NCBI GenBank assembly: GCA_023458995.1
Contig: JAEWVV010000239.1
Span: 1-11,400 of the forward strand
Length of the DNA: 11,400 nucleotides
Reading direction: 5' to 3'
Source of the DNA: Bacillota bacterium
Lineage (GTDB): Bacteria > Bacillota_I > Bacilli_A > Acholeplasmatales > Acholeplasmataceae
Shown here: in pieces, positions 1 to 8,604 of the stretch
Layout of the letters: every line of letters begins with the position of its first letter
Numbering within the stretch: position 1 is the stretch's first letter
Made by a program: the position numbers and the translations under genes
Notes under the pieces: generated by a model
What the model was told of the DNA's origin: nothing
The model's input: only the letters and a program-made list of their open reading frames with translations
The model's database searches: none

Positions 1-1
1 A

Positions 2-712
2 ATCATGCCCGTTGTCCTACATAACGGTTTTGGTGGTGTAATTTTCCATGAAGCTTGTGGACATCCTCTAGAAGCAACCGCTATTGCTAAAGGATTGTCG
101 CCATTTGTTGGTAAAATCGGTGAAAAAATAGGTTCTGATATCGTAACTGCTTATGATGATGGTTTTATCGAAAGTTCATGGGGTTCTACATCTTATGATG
201 ATGAAGGTAATCCTACAAAGAAAAACTTACTGATTGAAAACGGAGTTTTAAAAGGATATTTAATCGATTACCGTAATGGACGCAAAATGAAGATGGATCC
301 AACCGGCTCTGCTAGAAGACAGTCCTATAAGTTTTCACCAACTTCACGTATGAATTCAACTTATATTGCACCCGGTAAAGATAAGTTTGAAGATATCATC
401 AAAGATACTAAATATGGTCTATTCGCGAAAAAACTGGGTGGTGGAACTGTTGTTCCAGCAACTGGAGAATTCAACTTTACAGTTCAAGAAGGCTATATGA
501 TTGAAGATGGTAAACTCACTCGACCTGTTCGAGGTGCAATGCTTATTGGTCATGGTAAGGATATTCTATTCAAGATTGATCGAGTAGCCGATAATTTAGA
601 ACTTGGTCAAGGTATGTGTGGATCACAATCAGGATCTATTCCTGTCGATGTTGGTCAACCAACGATACGTGTTTCATCCATGACTGTTGGTGGCGCAGGA
701 GGTAGAAAATAA
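2..712 (+). CDS. tldD: TldD metallopeptidase subunit, C-terminal half (5' end outside window)
   Basis: Zinc peptidase subunit of the TldD/TldE pair, which in enterobacteria trims peptides such as the microcin B17 leader and degrades unfolded CcdA in the cytoplasm. The reading frame is open to the left edge, so the ATG at position 5 is an internal Met. Compared with the usual 460-480 residues, roughly the first half is missing. The metal motif HEACGH (HExxxH) is encoded at 47-64. A late Cys in GMCGSQSG (about residue 205 counted from that Met) matches the third zinc ligand known in TldD, and the TVGG-type C-terminus is typical. The stop TAA overlaps the tldE start by one base (TAATG), so the two genes are co-translated. 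All visible catalytic residues are present. The family call is secure; the substrate in this organism is unknown. Confidence 0.96.
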   Translation: MMPVVLHNGFGGVIFHEACGHPLEATAIAKGLSPFVGKIGEKIGSDIVTAYDDGFIESSWGSTSYDDEGNPTKKNLLIENGVLKGYLIDYRNGRKMKMDPTGSARRQSYKFSPTSRMNSTYIAPGKDKFEDIIKDTKYGLFAKKLGGGTVVPATGEFNFTVQEGYMIEDGKLTRPVRGAMLIGHGKDILFKIDRVADNLELGQGMCGSQSGSIPVDVGQPTIRVSSMTVGGAGGRK

Positions 713-2019
713 TGTATAAAGATTGGATTGAACTTGGAAAAAAGAAAGGTTTATCTGATTTAGAAATATTCGCAGTAAGAAATAAGTCTTTATCTCTTAA
801 TGTGTATCAAGGAAAACTTGATAGTCATGTCCAAAGTGATGTTGAACATGTCACACTCCGCGGTATTTATGATGGAAAACTTAGTGTTGTCCGATTTGAA
901 AATTTATCAATTAAAAATGTTGAACACATGATTGACCGCTTAATCGAAAATGCAAAAGCATTAACCGTGAGTGAACCTGCCATTATATTTGAAGGTTCTC
1001 CTTCTTATCCTGAAGTTAAAGAAGAAAGATTTGATTTTGGATTGATTCCAGTAATTGATAAAATTAATTTGATTAAATCATTAGAACAAAAAATACTTGA
1101 TCATCCCAAAGTAACTCAAGTACAAACCTCTGTTTACAAAGAATTTGATTCTACAACAACTTTAATCAATTCAAAAGGATTAAACTTGCACAAACAAAAT
1201 ACCTATGCATTCGCTTATGCGATTGGTGTCTTTAAACAAGATGATGACATCAAGACAGCTGCAGATATTAAACTTGTCAAAGATTTTAAAGATTTTAATA
1301 TCCAAGAAATGGCTGATACAACCATTAAAATCGGTGTTGCTAAACTTGGTGGTAAATCAATACCAACGAAAGCTTATCCTATCGTATTTTCAAATGAACA
1401 ATTCTCTGAGATTTTAAGTGCATTTACTTCAATATTCTCAGGAGAATCAGCTTATAGAAACTTAACCGCTCTAAAAGATAAAGTCGGTGAACAAGTCTTT
1501 GGTTCAAACATCACATTAATCGATGACCCACTCCATGAAATGTCACCATTTATGGTTCCATTTGACGATGAAGGTGTTGCATGTAAACGTCGTGACGTCG
1601 TCAAAAATGGTGTTTTCACAGGGTTTAATCATAACCTTAAGACTTCATCTATCTTTAATGTAGAACCTACAGGAAATGGATTTAGTGGTGGTATTTCACC
1701 CACAAACCTCTACTTAAAACCTGGTGATGTCTCATTTGATGATCTGATCAAAGATATTGAAAATGGTGTCTACATCACAGACTTAGTTGGATTACATGCT
1801 GGTATTAAAACTGTTTCAGGTGATTTTAGTCTACAAGCAAGTGGTCAAAAAATCATCAATGGTAAGCTTGATTACGCTGTGAAGATGATTGTTGTTTCAG
1901 GGAACTTCTTTGAAATGATGAAAAACATCAAAGGTATTGCCAATGATTTAAGATTTGAATTATCTGGTATTGGTAGTGCATCTGTTTATGTCGATTCATT
2001 AATGATCGGTGGAGAATAG
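712..2019 (+). CDS. tldE: TldE/PmbA, non-catalytic partner of TldD
   Basis: Partner subunit of TldD. In the characterised heterodimer this protein has the same fold but lacks the zinc motif and helps shape the substrate channel. The 435 residues agree with the usual family length of about 440-450, so the gene looks complete. No HExxxH motif is present, as expected for TldE/PmbA. A C-terminal stretch with LVGLHAGI, DFSLQASG and GIGSASVYVDSLMIGG is characteristic. The start is supported by AGGAGG at 697-702, nine bases upstream of the ATG, inside the end of tldD. The gene is followed within 20 bp by a strong hairpin terminator. Base composition resembles the neighbouring housekeeping genes. Symbol pmbA is an equal alternative. 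Confidence 0.95.
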   Translation: MYKDWIELGKKKGLSDLEIFAVRNKSLSLNVYQGKLDSHVQSDVEHVTLRGIYDGKLSVVRFENLSIKNVEHMIDRLIENAKALTVSEPAIIFEGSPSYPEVKEERFDFGLIPVIDKINLIKSLEQKILDHPKVTQVQTSVYKEFDSTTTLINSKGLNLHKQNTYAFAYAIGVFKQDDDIKTAADIKLVKDFKDFNIQEMADTTIKIGVAKLGGKSIPTKAYPIVFSNEQFSEILSAFTSIFSGESAYRNLTALKDKVGEQVFGSNITLIDDPLHEMSPFMVPFDDEGVACKRRDVVKNGVFTGFNHNLKTSSIFNVEPTGNGFSGGISPTNLYLKPGDVSFDDLIKDIENGVYITDLVGLHAGIKTVSGDFSLQASGQKIINGKLDYAVKMIVVSGNFFEMMKNIKGIANDLRFELSGIGSASVYVDSLMIGGE

Positions 2020-2036
2020 TAAGTAAGTAAAAAAGT

Positions 2037-2062
2037 AAAGGGACGAAATGTCGTCCCTTTTT
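2037..2062. terminator. Bidirectional rho-independent terminator between convergent operons
   Basis: A 10-bp perfect stem, AAAGGGACGA (2037-2046) with TCGTCCCTTT (2051-2060), closes on the loop AATG. On the plus strand it runs into TTTTT (2058-2062), ending tldD-tldE. On the minus strand it is followed by a six-T run (complement of 2029-2034), so it can also end the HAD-ABC-ABC operon, whose last stop codon is at 2070-2072. Confidence 0.93.
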
Positions 2063-2069
2063 GTTTGTC

Positions 2070-4511
2070 TTAAATATCGTATTGTGAAAGAATTTGTGCA
2101 GGTGTTTTTCTTAGGAGTAACAAGATTGGTAACATACCACCAATAACATTGATGATATAGACAATCAAGATACCAACAAAAACAGATAATGGCGTAACGA
2201 TAAAGAGTCTAAACAATCCTAAAAGTGTGTCACTTGCTAAATGAAGGGCATAAGCTGATAAACCGTAACCGACCAGTGATGTCACTGAGGATAAAATCAA
2301 TATCTCAATTAAGAATGAAATCATAAGTTCAGATTTCTTCATACCGAGTGCTCGGTAAACTGCAATGTCATAAATTCTAGAAACCATGGATGAATGCATT
2401 ACAAAGTAGAATCCTAAGAGTGCAAAACCAATGACAAAGCCTGCAACGATACCGGTTGTAACACGCACTTCAACCATACTTTGATTAAAGTTATTGGTCA
2501 TTTGTTTAATGATATCATAGCTTTCTTGGACATCCATTTGATCTAGCTTTCTAACTAAAGATGCTGTATCTTTTGTGTAAACATAATAATTTGTCATATC
2601 CATAAAACGTTCAAGTTCTACCATCTCATCGGATGCAATCATGCTCATTGTTTCACTTTCATAGACGCCAGAAATGACATAACTTGTTTGTGAAGTTGCA
2701 TAATCAAAGATTTGATTTCGATTGACTGTGATTGGGAATGTAGCGAGTTCTAGATCAGTCGTAAAAGCATCCTCATAAAGTGCAGTTGAAATCATGACTT
2801 GATCTGAATTTGCTTTTGTACCATAAGTTTCAGTTATACTGTCAAGTTTTTGACTACTATAGAGTAAAACTGGTGCTCCAGAGAGTTCATTTAATCTTGC
2901 TGGATTGATCAGATTCATCAAACTACGTGTCATATAAATCACAGAGATATCTGTATTGATAACACCTGCGATTTTAACAGAATAATCACCGATTCTAAAT
3001 GTTTCCGTCATGAGGTGATCGATCGACCAAATACCATATTCGGCACCAATACCTTCGATAATAGATTCAGCAAGTGGTAGTGAAATGATGAATTCATCAT
3101 TTTCTAGTTCTTTATCTCCAACAATCATTTTTCCTTTTGCATGATTAATCAAATCGGTAAATCCTGTAAATGCAAGTAAATTTTTTCCCTGTTCTAGAGG
3201 ATCAACAATACCAATTTCGATAGCTTTTGATGTGTTGATAAATCCATGATCATCTTCTGGTATCATTTGACTGAGTTCAGTATACGAAACGTCATGATTA
3301 ATATCTCTAACATAGACATAATTATCTTCAAAAGGTCGATTTGATAAATCTGGAATAATTGATGATGCTGCCATCGCAACTACAACAGCTACAACAGCTC
3401 CACTCATGATAAAGCTGAATAACATGAGTTTACCTTTACGTGATGAAGAAACAATCTTACTTAAAGCAAGCATGAAGATTTGTTTAATTGAAACAATCGT
3501 CTTATATTCTCTTTTTACCCCTTTATTATCAAGATTTTCTGTTCTAAACGATGTTTCTAACATCTCTTCTTTGTTTTTCTTGATGAAATGTTCATCTTTA
3601 ATAATAAGGTTTGAGCTCTTATCAATGAGTTTGATCTTTTCAACTGAAGAATCAACATCTAAATAAAGTGTTCGGTTACGTACGATAAGACGTACCTTAA
3701 CAGGTTCTAAGGTTTGATCTGTATCTTGATAAAAGGATAGATTAACCACTTCATTACTGATTTCGGTCTTTTGAGTCATATCTTTTAAATAGACGACATT
3801 TTCATCAGAGATACTATGTTCATGTGATTGATCGTTTGTGTAATCATCGATCACTTGACCATCTTTTATCTCAATGATTCTATCTCCATAGATACGAGCA
3901 AGATCTTTTTCATGTGTAACTAAGACAACCAGTTTTTGTTTACTGATTTCTTTAATGATATTCATGATATCAAGTGTGTTCTTTGAATCAAGGTTACCTG
4001 TCGGTTCATCCGCGATAATAACCCGTGGATTTTTAACAAGTGCTCTAGCTATAGCGACTCTTTGTTGCTGACCACCTGATAATTGTGTTGATTTTTTCTT
4101 TCTAAAGGGATACATATTCACTGCATGTAAAATGTAGTTAACACGTTGTTCAATGATACTTGGATCTGTTAAACCTGCCATCTTTAAAACAAGTGCAATA
4201 TTCTCATAGACAGATAAATGTGGAAGTAAATTATAGTTTTGGAAAATATAACCAATTGATTCATTACGAATACGATCCCAAACACCAGATTTATAGCCAC
4301 GAATCTCTTCATCATCAAATGTAATCGTACCATCTTGAACAGAATCAAGACCACCAATTACATTTAATAGTGTTGTTTTACCTGAACCTGATGCACCTAA
4401 TAAGATGACTAATCCTGTATCAGGGAATGTCAAATTCATATCATTTAAGACATGAATTTCATTTTTCTTATGACGGAAGAAATACTTATGAAGACCAGAT
4501 ACTTTAATCAT
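2070..4511 (-). CDS. MacB-like ABC transporter, fused ATPase and FtsX-type permease, with extra linker domain
   Basis: Membrane mechanotransmission-type ABC protein of the MacB/LolD/FtsX superfamily. The N-terminal ATPase (about 1-225) has Walker A GASGSGKTT (39-47), Q-loop Gln91, signature LSGGQ (144-148), Walker B VIIADE (164-169) and switch His200, so it should hydrolyse ATP. Membrane segments lie near 362-385, 686-708, 730-755 and 768-800, with a large outside-facing domain between the first and second. This is MacB topology, and the RKTPAQIL C-terminus is FtsX-like. About 110 residues (roughly 230-345) of mostly polar, strand-rich sequence separate the ATPase from the first membrane helix, more than in the partner protein. 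The ATG lies 3 bp after the upstream gene's stop, and GGAGG lies within that gene's last codons, so translation is probably coupled. The substrate is unknown; peptide, lipid or antibiotic handling are possibilities from the family only. Confidence 0.93.
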   Translation of the reverse strand: MIKVSGLHKYFFRHKKNEIHVLNDMNLTFPDTGLVILLGASGSGKTTLLNVIGGLDSVQDGTITFDDEEIRGYKSGVWDRIRNESIGYIFQNYNLLPHLSVYENIALVLKMAGLTDPSIIEQRVNYILHAVNMYPFRKKKSTQLSGGQQQRVAIARALVKNPRVIIADEPTGNLDSKNTLDIMNIIKEISKQKLVVLVTHEKDLARIYGDRIIEIKDGQVIDDYTNDQSHEHSISDENVVYLKDMTQKTEISNEVVNLSFYQDTDQTLEPVKVRLIVRNRTLYLDVDSSVEKIKLIDKSSNLIIKDEHFIKKNKEEMLETSFRTENLDNKGVKREYKTIVSIKQIFMLALSKIVSSSRKGKLMLFSFIMSGAVVAVVVAMAASSIIPDLSNRPFEDNYVYVRDINHDVSYTELSQMIPEDDHGFINTSKAIEIGIVDPLEQGKNLLAFTGFTDLINHAKGKMIVGDKELENDEFIISLPLAESIIEGIGAEYGIWSIDHLMTETFRIGDYSVKIAGVINTDISVIYMTRSLMNLINPARLNELSGAPVLLYSSQKLDSITETYGTKANSDQVMISTALYEDAFTTDLELATFPITVNRNQIFDYATSQTSYVISGVYESETMSMIASDEMVELERFMDMTNYYVYTKDTASLVRKLDQMDVQESYDIIKQMTNNFNQSMVEVRVTTGIVAGFVIGFALLGFYFVMHSSMVSRIYDIAVYRALGMKKSELMISFLIEILILSSVTSLVGYGLSAYALHLASDTLLGLFRLFIVTPLSVFVGILIVYIINVIGGMLPILLLLRKTPAQILSQYDI

Positions 4512-4514
4512 GGC

Positions 4515-6782
4515 TTATTCCTCCTTCGCTGAAACAATCGATTCAATGACCGTTTGTTTGAAAATACGTTTATTAAATCTCAAACCTAACCATGCTCCAA
4601 ACAACAAGAATATAACAATTAAAAGAATATAGTCTAATATTTCCATGTATTGAATATTCTTATAGACACCTGGTAAGTTATCTCCTAAAACGAAAAGTAT
4701 AACGAGCATAAGCATAGATGAAATGAATGCAATCATCATCTGCTCAATCACCACAAGTTTTGCAAGTGTTGTTCTGTTAGTTCCAATCGATCTGAATATT
4801 GCAAAATCTTTTTTCCTACTCTTCATGATGTTCTTAGATACTGCATGAACAATTGAATAGAGTAAAAGACCCATAATAATCATTAAAACACCTGTAAATA
4901 AGCCAATGATAAAGACGACTGCACCAGCAGATGGATCAGGTATATTCGCAGGATAAATCGCACGATAAACCTTATAGTCAATCGCATTCACTGTTTTAAC
5001 ACCGTTATTTCTACCAAGTACGGATAGAGATGCCACAGGTCTATTTTGTTGTTTGTATAGATATTCAAACTCTGTCATCAAATAATCCAAGAGTTCATCA
5101 TGAATATCTTTTGAATATCTTCCTTGCCACTGCTCTGTTGAACTCACGATGTAGTTGACATCTTCTAATGTGTAATTAATTTCAATACCATCGCCTATGT
5201 TTTCATCCCACACCCAGCCTCTAATTTCAACATCCGTAACAACTGCAGGAAGTGTTTCAATACCAGGAACAATGATGGTGCGTGATGTAGTGGGTGCATT
5301 GATAGGTTCATAATAGAGTGATATGTAGCCTAGTTGATCATTTTCAGTACTAAAACCACTTTCAGCCATAAATTCTAATTCTTGCAAAGACTGCCGATCA
5401 ATTGTATATCTATCAATTGTTGCATCCGCTAAAAATTCTTCAGAAAAATAGATGATATTTCGTTTAGCTTTATCGATTCCAACAATGGTGAATTCACCTA
5501 AAAAATCTTCATCTTTTCCATCACGAATATAACCGGATGTTGCAAGTTTGATTTTTTCATCAATTTGATAATCAATCCACTGATGACCTATCACAATCTC
5601 ATATTTCGATGTAGGTCTTCTACCTTCTAAATCTGTATCTTTAATCATGAGTGATGTATCTGTTCCACTTACAGCATCATTTGACCAATAATCAGTGATA
5701 CCGGGAGATACAAGATTATAATTGAATTGTCTAAATGTATATAGACGTGATGAATTATAAAATGCTAAGCCATTTTCATAGACATGTTCAACCGTTTTTA
5801 AACTTTTGAAATAATTGATATCATCTTGAGTAAAAGGTATACCATCTTTTCTTTCAACTAAGACACGTGTTTCTGTAACATTGGGAAAACGTGATGATTG
5901 TGTGTTTTCAGCTTCACGTAACTGGCTTACTCGATAAGTATATACAAGTGAAAATACAATCATAACAATCGCTTGCATCAAAACTAGGAATACTAAACGT
6001 TTTGGTGCAGAAAAAAGGCTTCTTAATGTAAAACGGAGAAGTGTCATAAACGTCATACCACGATGACCTGGTAGTGCAGCTTGTTCAATGATTTCTGTCT
6101 TTTTTAAAACTTTATCTTCAACAACTTCACCATCATGCATCTTGATTTTACGTGTTGCGTACTCTTCTACTTGTTCAAAATCATGTGTAACGACAATCAC
6201 AAGTTTGTGTTGGCTAATATCGTGAAGAAGTTTTAAAACTTGAGCACCTGATGCACTATCCAGGTTTCCAGTTGGTTCGTCAGCAACAATAATAGGGCAG
6301 TCTTTCGCTAAAGCACGCGCAATAACAGCACGTTGTTTTTGACCACCGGATAGTTTGGATGCTTTATGATTTTTATGGGATAATAAACCCACTTTTTCAA
6401 TGAGTTCTAATGCTCTTTTTTTACGGTCTTTTTTAGGATATCCTTGAACTTCAAGTGCAAGTAAAACGTTTTGATAGACAGTAAATGAATCAATGATATT
6501 GTAGTTTTGGAAAACAAATCCAATATTTGATCCTCGATATCTTTCCCATTCAGCGATTGTATAATGGGATGTTTCATCACCATTAATATAGAGTTCGCCT
6601 TCTTCGTATCCATCTAGACCACTAATCACGTTTAATAGTGTTGATTTACCAGATCCAGATTCACCTGTTACAGCAACAAATTCTCCTAAATTAAATTCTA
6701 AATTGATATGCTGCATACCAACAGAAACTGTTTCTGTTGATTTATAAAATTTTGATACATTTTCTAACTTGATCATGCTCAT
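4515..6782 (-). CDS. MacB-like ABC transporter, fused ATPase and FtsX-type permease
   Basis: First of two consecutive fused ABC-FtsX proteins. The ATPase (about 1-225) shows Walker A GESGSGKST (40-48), Gln92, LSGGQ (144-148), Walker B IIVADE (164-169) and His200, all intact. Membrane helices lie near 262-284, 619-645, 680-700 and 717-735. The roughly 330 residues between the first two helices form the extracytoplasmic domain. Four helices per chain imply that a dimer is the working unit; a heterodimer with the next gene is the natural guess. The start at 6782 is chosen because AAGGAG lies eight bases upstream; an in-frame ATG two codons later is less well placed. The start overlaps the phosphatase stop as ATGA. 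The substrate is not readable from sequence. Role as exporter, or as a membrane-protein or lipoprotein handling device, remains inference. Confidence 0.93.
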   Translation of the reverse strand: MSMIKLENVSKFYKSTETVSVGMQHINLEFNLGEFVAVTGESGSGKSTLLNVISGLDGYEEGELYINGDETSHYTIAEWERYRGSNIGFVFQNYNIIDSFTVYQNVLLALEVQGYPKKDRKKRALELIEKVGLLSHKNHKASKLSGGQKQRAVIARALAKDCPIIVADEPTGNLDSASGAQVLKLLHDISQHKLVIVVTHDFEQVEEYATRKIKMHDGEVVEDKVLKKTEIIEQAALPGHRGMTFMTLLRFTLRSLFSAPKRLVFLVLMQAIVMIVFSLVYTYRVSQLREAENTQSSRFPNVTETRVLVERKDGIPFTQDDINYFKSLKTVEHVYENGLAFYNSSRLYTFRQFNYNLVSPGITDYWSNDAVSGTDTSLMIKDTDLEGRRPTSKYEIVIGHQWIDYQIDEKIKLATSGYIRDGKDEDFLGEFTIVGIDKAKRNIIYFSEEFLADATIDRYTIDRQSLQELEFMAESGFSTENDQLGYISLYYEPINAPTTSRTIIVPGIETLPAVVTDVEIRGWVWDENIGDGIEINYTLEDVNYIVSSTEQWQGRYSKDIHDELLDYLMTEFEYLYKQQNRPVASLSVLGRNNGVKTVNAIDYKVYRAIYPANIPDPSAGAVVFIIGLFTGVLMIIMGLLLYSIVHAVSKNIMKSRKKDFAIFRSIGTNRTTLAKLVVIEQMMIAFISSMLMLVILFVLGDNLPGVYKNIQYMEILDYILLIVIFLLFGAWLGLRFNKRIFKQTVIESIVSAKEE

Positions 6783-7438
6783 CTCGTATTCTCCTTATCA
6801 ATAACAGACAATAACTCGCTTGGTTCTTCGATGATATAATCCGCATTATGCTCAATGAGCAGTTCTTTTTTTCTAAATCCCCACGTTACACCAATTGACT
6901 TAACGTAGGCGTTTGCAGCAGTATCTATATCGACTTCAGAATCCCCCACAAATAATGTTTCTTCTTTCGAGACATCTAATAAATCTAAAGCTTTATAAAT
7001 CATATCAGGTGCTGGTTTTATTGGTATACCTTTAACCTCACCAACAACAACATCAAATAAACCAAAAAAGAAATCTTGGTTGAGTCCTTGAACTAAATGC
7101 TCAAACTTATTGGATACGACGCCAAGTTTTAGATTTCTCTTTTTTAACACTTTTAATAGTTCAATAATACCATCATAAGGTTTAGTATAAATGTTACTAT
7201 GCGCATCATAATAGTCTTGATAAAGATGAAATAAGACTTTTCTTTCTTCAAGTGTATACGATTTAGGTGTCACACGTTCAATCAGTTTAAACGCTCCATT
7301 ACCAACTGCAAGTTTGACTTCTTCTAATGTTTTTAGTGGTAAATCTTTAATTTTTAAAGCATGGTTAACAGCAACCATAATATCATCAATGGTATTAAGT
7401 ACTGTTCCATCCATATCAAAAATGATTGCTTTGATCAT
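6779..7438 (-). CDS. HAD-superfamily phosphatase, phosphoglycolate phosphatase-like
   Basis: Cytoplasmic phosphohydrolase of the HAD family with a helical C1-type cap, similar to Gph/PgmB/PpaX proteins. The four HAD motifs are present: nucleophile and acid in DMDGT (Asp8, Asp10), Ser109 in VVSNK, Lys141 in KPAPD, and the metal-binding acids in GDSEVD (Asp166, Asp170). The length of 219 residues fits the family. The substrate is uncertain because Gph-like proteins act on phosphoglycolate, pyrophosphate or sugar phosphates. AAAGGAG sits a few bases before the ATG. The TGA stop overlaps the following ABC gene as ATGA. This in-frame TGA ending a complete domain is evidence that TGA is a stop codon in this genome. 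No functional link to the ABC genes is obvious beyond co-transcription. Confidence 0.92.
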   Translation of the reverse strand: MIKAIIFDMDGTVLNTIDDIMVAVNHALKIKDLPLKTLEEVKLAVGNGAFKLIERVTPKSYTLEERKVLFHLYQDYYDAHSNIYTKPYDGIIELLKVLKKRNLKLGVVSNKFEHLVQGLNQDFFFGLFDVVVGEVKGIPIKPAPDMIYKALDLLDVSKEETLFVGDSEVDIDTAANAYVKSIGVTWGFRKKELLIEHNADYIIEEPSELLSVIDKENTR

Positions 7439-7451
7439 AGATGCTCCTTTA

Positions 7452-7490
7452 ATTATAGTTTAGTATAGCACAAAAAAGATGTATGTTATA
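7452..7490 (-). promoter_or_regulatory. Possible promoter of the HAD-ABC-ABC operon
   Basis: On the minus strand the 72-bp gap between the oxidoreductase and the phosphatase contains TGCTATACT (an extended -10 form, TATACT at 7462-7467) and a second TATAAT (7452-7457). The -35 region is weak (around 7484-7490, ATAACA-like). No hairpin terminator is visible in the gap, so read-through from the oxidoreductase gene is also possible. Confidence 0.45.
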
Positions 7491-7510
7491 TTCACTTGCA
7501 TGTATTACAT

Positions 7511-8545
7511 CTAGATTTTATGTGGAACTTTTACGAGTTGTTTTGTTTGATGAGAAATAAGACCTAGTTGCATTACAAGAATAACAGATAGTGCTAACTT
7601 CATATCTGGATCTTCTCCTGGATATTCATCGATGTGATGAGCAAGTAGATCGTAGAAACGATAATGTTCGCCTTTATAAAGAGGAACTGTTTTAGATTTA
7701 CCTGGTTCAGTGATTAATTCACTACGTAATCCTGAAGTTTGGTAAACATCGACTGTTGGTTCATGAACTGCATCGGGTTCGTCAAATCCATATTTGACAT
7801 AAGTCTTTTTTGAACCGATAAGCTCAATTCTTGGTTTTGGATCACGATCAAGCACTTGTGCACCTAAAAAACAGGTGTGTGTATCATAATAAAGTGCCAT
7901 CTCAAAATGATCATCAACCGATGTATTTTCTCTGTCATCAAAAAGAGTATTTGAGACAAAATTTGGTAGACCAAATAAGTCCATCGCATGATGAACGAGA
8001 TGAGGTGCTAAATCATAGAAAATACCCGCCATATCAACAGGTTTGAAACGCCAGTTTGTTCCAATATTTGGAATATAGCGATCAAAACGTGTTGAGAAGG
8101 AAATGATATTTCCAAAGTCTTCTGTTTTCATCAACCGTTTGAGTGTTAGGATATCACCATCATATTTACGGTTATGAAATACACGTAAAATAAGTTTCTT
8201 TTCGATGGCTAAATCAAAAAGTTCTTTTGCTTTCGCATACGAATCAACAAATGGTTTTTCACAAACGACATGCTTACCATGAAGGAGTGCTTCTTTGGTA
8301 TACGAAAAATGGACATCATTGGGAGTAGCTAGGATGACTAAATCGATTTCAGGATCTTCAATGATATCCAGATAATCAGTGACAATCTTAATGTCCGGAT
8401 AATCTTTTCTTAAATCACTTTGATTTGATTCACTTCGTGTCATGACTGATTTAACACGATAATTCGGATTTTTTGCGAGTGGAGGTAAATGGAATTGACG
8501 TGAAGACATTCCATATCCAACGACTGCAGTTACGATTTGATTCAT
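7511..8545 (-). CDS. Gfo/Idh/MocA-family NAD(P)-dependent oxidoreductase, YdgJ/IolW-like
   Basis: Soluble dehydrogenase with an N-terminal Rossmann fold and a C-terminal dimerisation and substrate domain. The nucleotide-binding turn is GYGMSS (10-15), and the family hallmark EKPF stands at 96-99. VFHNRKYDGD (122-131) and YDLAPHLVHH (177-186, with the catalytic-type Asp/His pair) closely resemble E. coli YdgJ and B. subtilis IolW (YvaA), as I remember those sequences. IolW reduces scyllo-inosose to scyllo-inositol with NADPH, so an inositol or sugar dehydrogenase is plausible, but substrate preference in this family changes easily. At 344 residues it is full length. The start is supported by AAGGTGAT just upstream, and by a TATAAT promoter. 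No inositol pathway neighbours are visible, so the role is not settled by context. Confidence 0.92.
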   Translation of the reverse strand: MNQIVTAVVGYGMSSRQFHLPPLAKNPNYRVKSVMTRSESNQSDLRKDYPDIKIVTDYLDIIEDPEIDLVILATPNDVHFSYTKEALLHGKHVVCEKPFVDSYAKAKELFDLAIEKKLILRVFHNRKYDGDILTLKRLMKTEDFGNIISFSTRFDRYIPNIGTNWRFKPVDMAGIFYDLAPHLVHHAMDLFGLPNFVSNTLFDDRENTSVDDHFEMALYYDTHTCFLGAQVLDRDPKPRIELIGSKKTYVKYGFDEPDAVHEPTVDVYQTSGLRSELITEPGKSKTVPLYKGEHYRFYDLLAHHIDEYPGEDPDMKLALSVILVMQLGLISHQTKQLVKVPHKI

Positions 8546-8567
8546 AGGATCACCTTACTTTGTAAAT

Positions 8568-8596
8568 ATTATACCATTGATGCTTTAAATAGTGAA
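8568..8596 (-). promoter_or_regulatory. Sigma-A-type promoter of the oxidoreductase gene
   Basis: Minus-strand -10 TATAAT (complement of 8568-8573) is a perfect consensus. TTCACT (complement of 8591-8596) lies 17 bp upstream and matches the -35 consensus at four of six positions. The start codon follows about 22 bp downstream of the -10, with the ribosome site AAGGTGAT between. Confidence 0.75.
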
Positions 8597-8604
8597 AAAA
8601 ACCC

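Noticed and set aside
2..2019. TldD/TldE next to ABC exporters as a peptide-maturation (RiPP) cluster
   Set aside because: TldD/TldE can mature peptides and MacB-like proteins can export them, but the two operons are convergent and share only a terminator. No precursor peptide or modification enzyme is visible. TldD/E is also widespread as a general protease.
7478..7511. Inverted repeat GATGTA...TACATC between the oxidoreductase and the phosphatase as a terminator or operator
   Set aside because: Only six pairs over a 22-base AT-rich spacer without a T-run; this is easily expected by chance.
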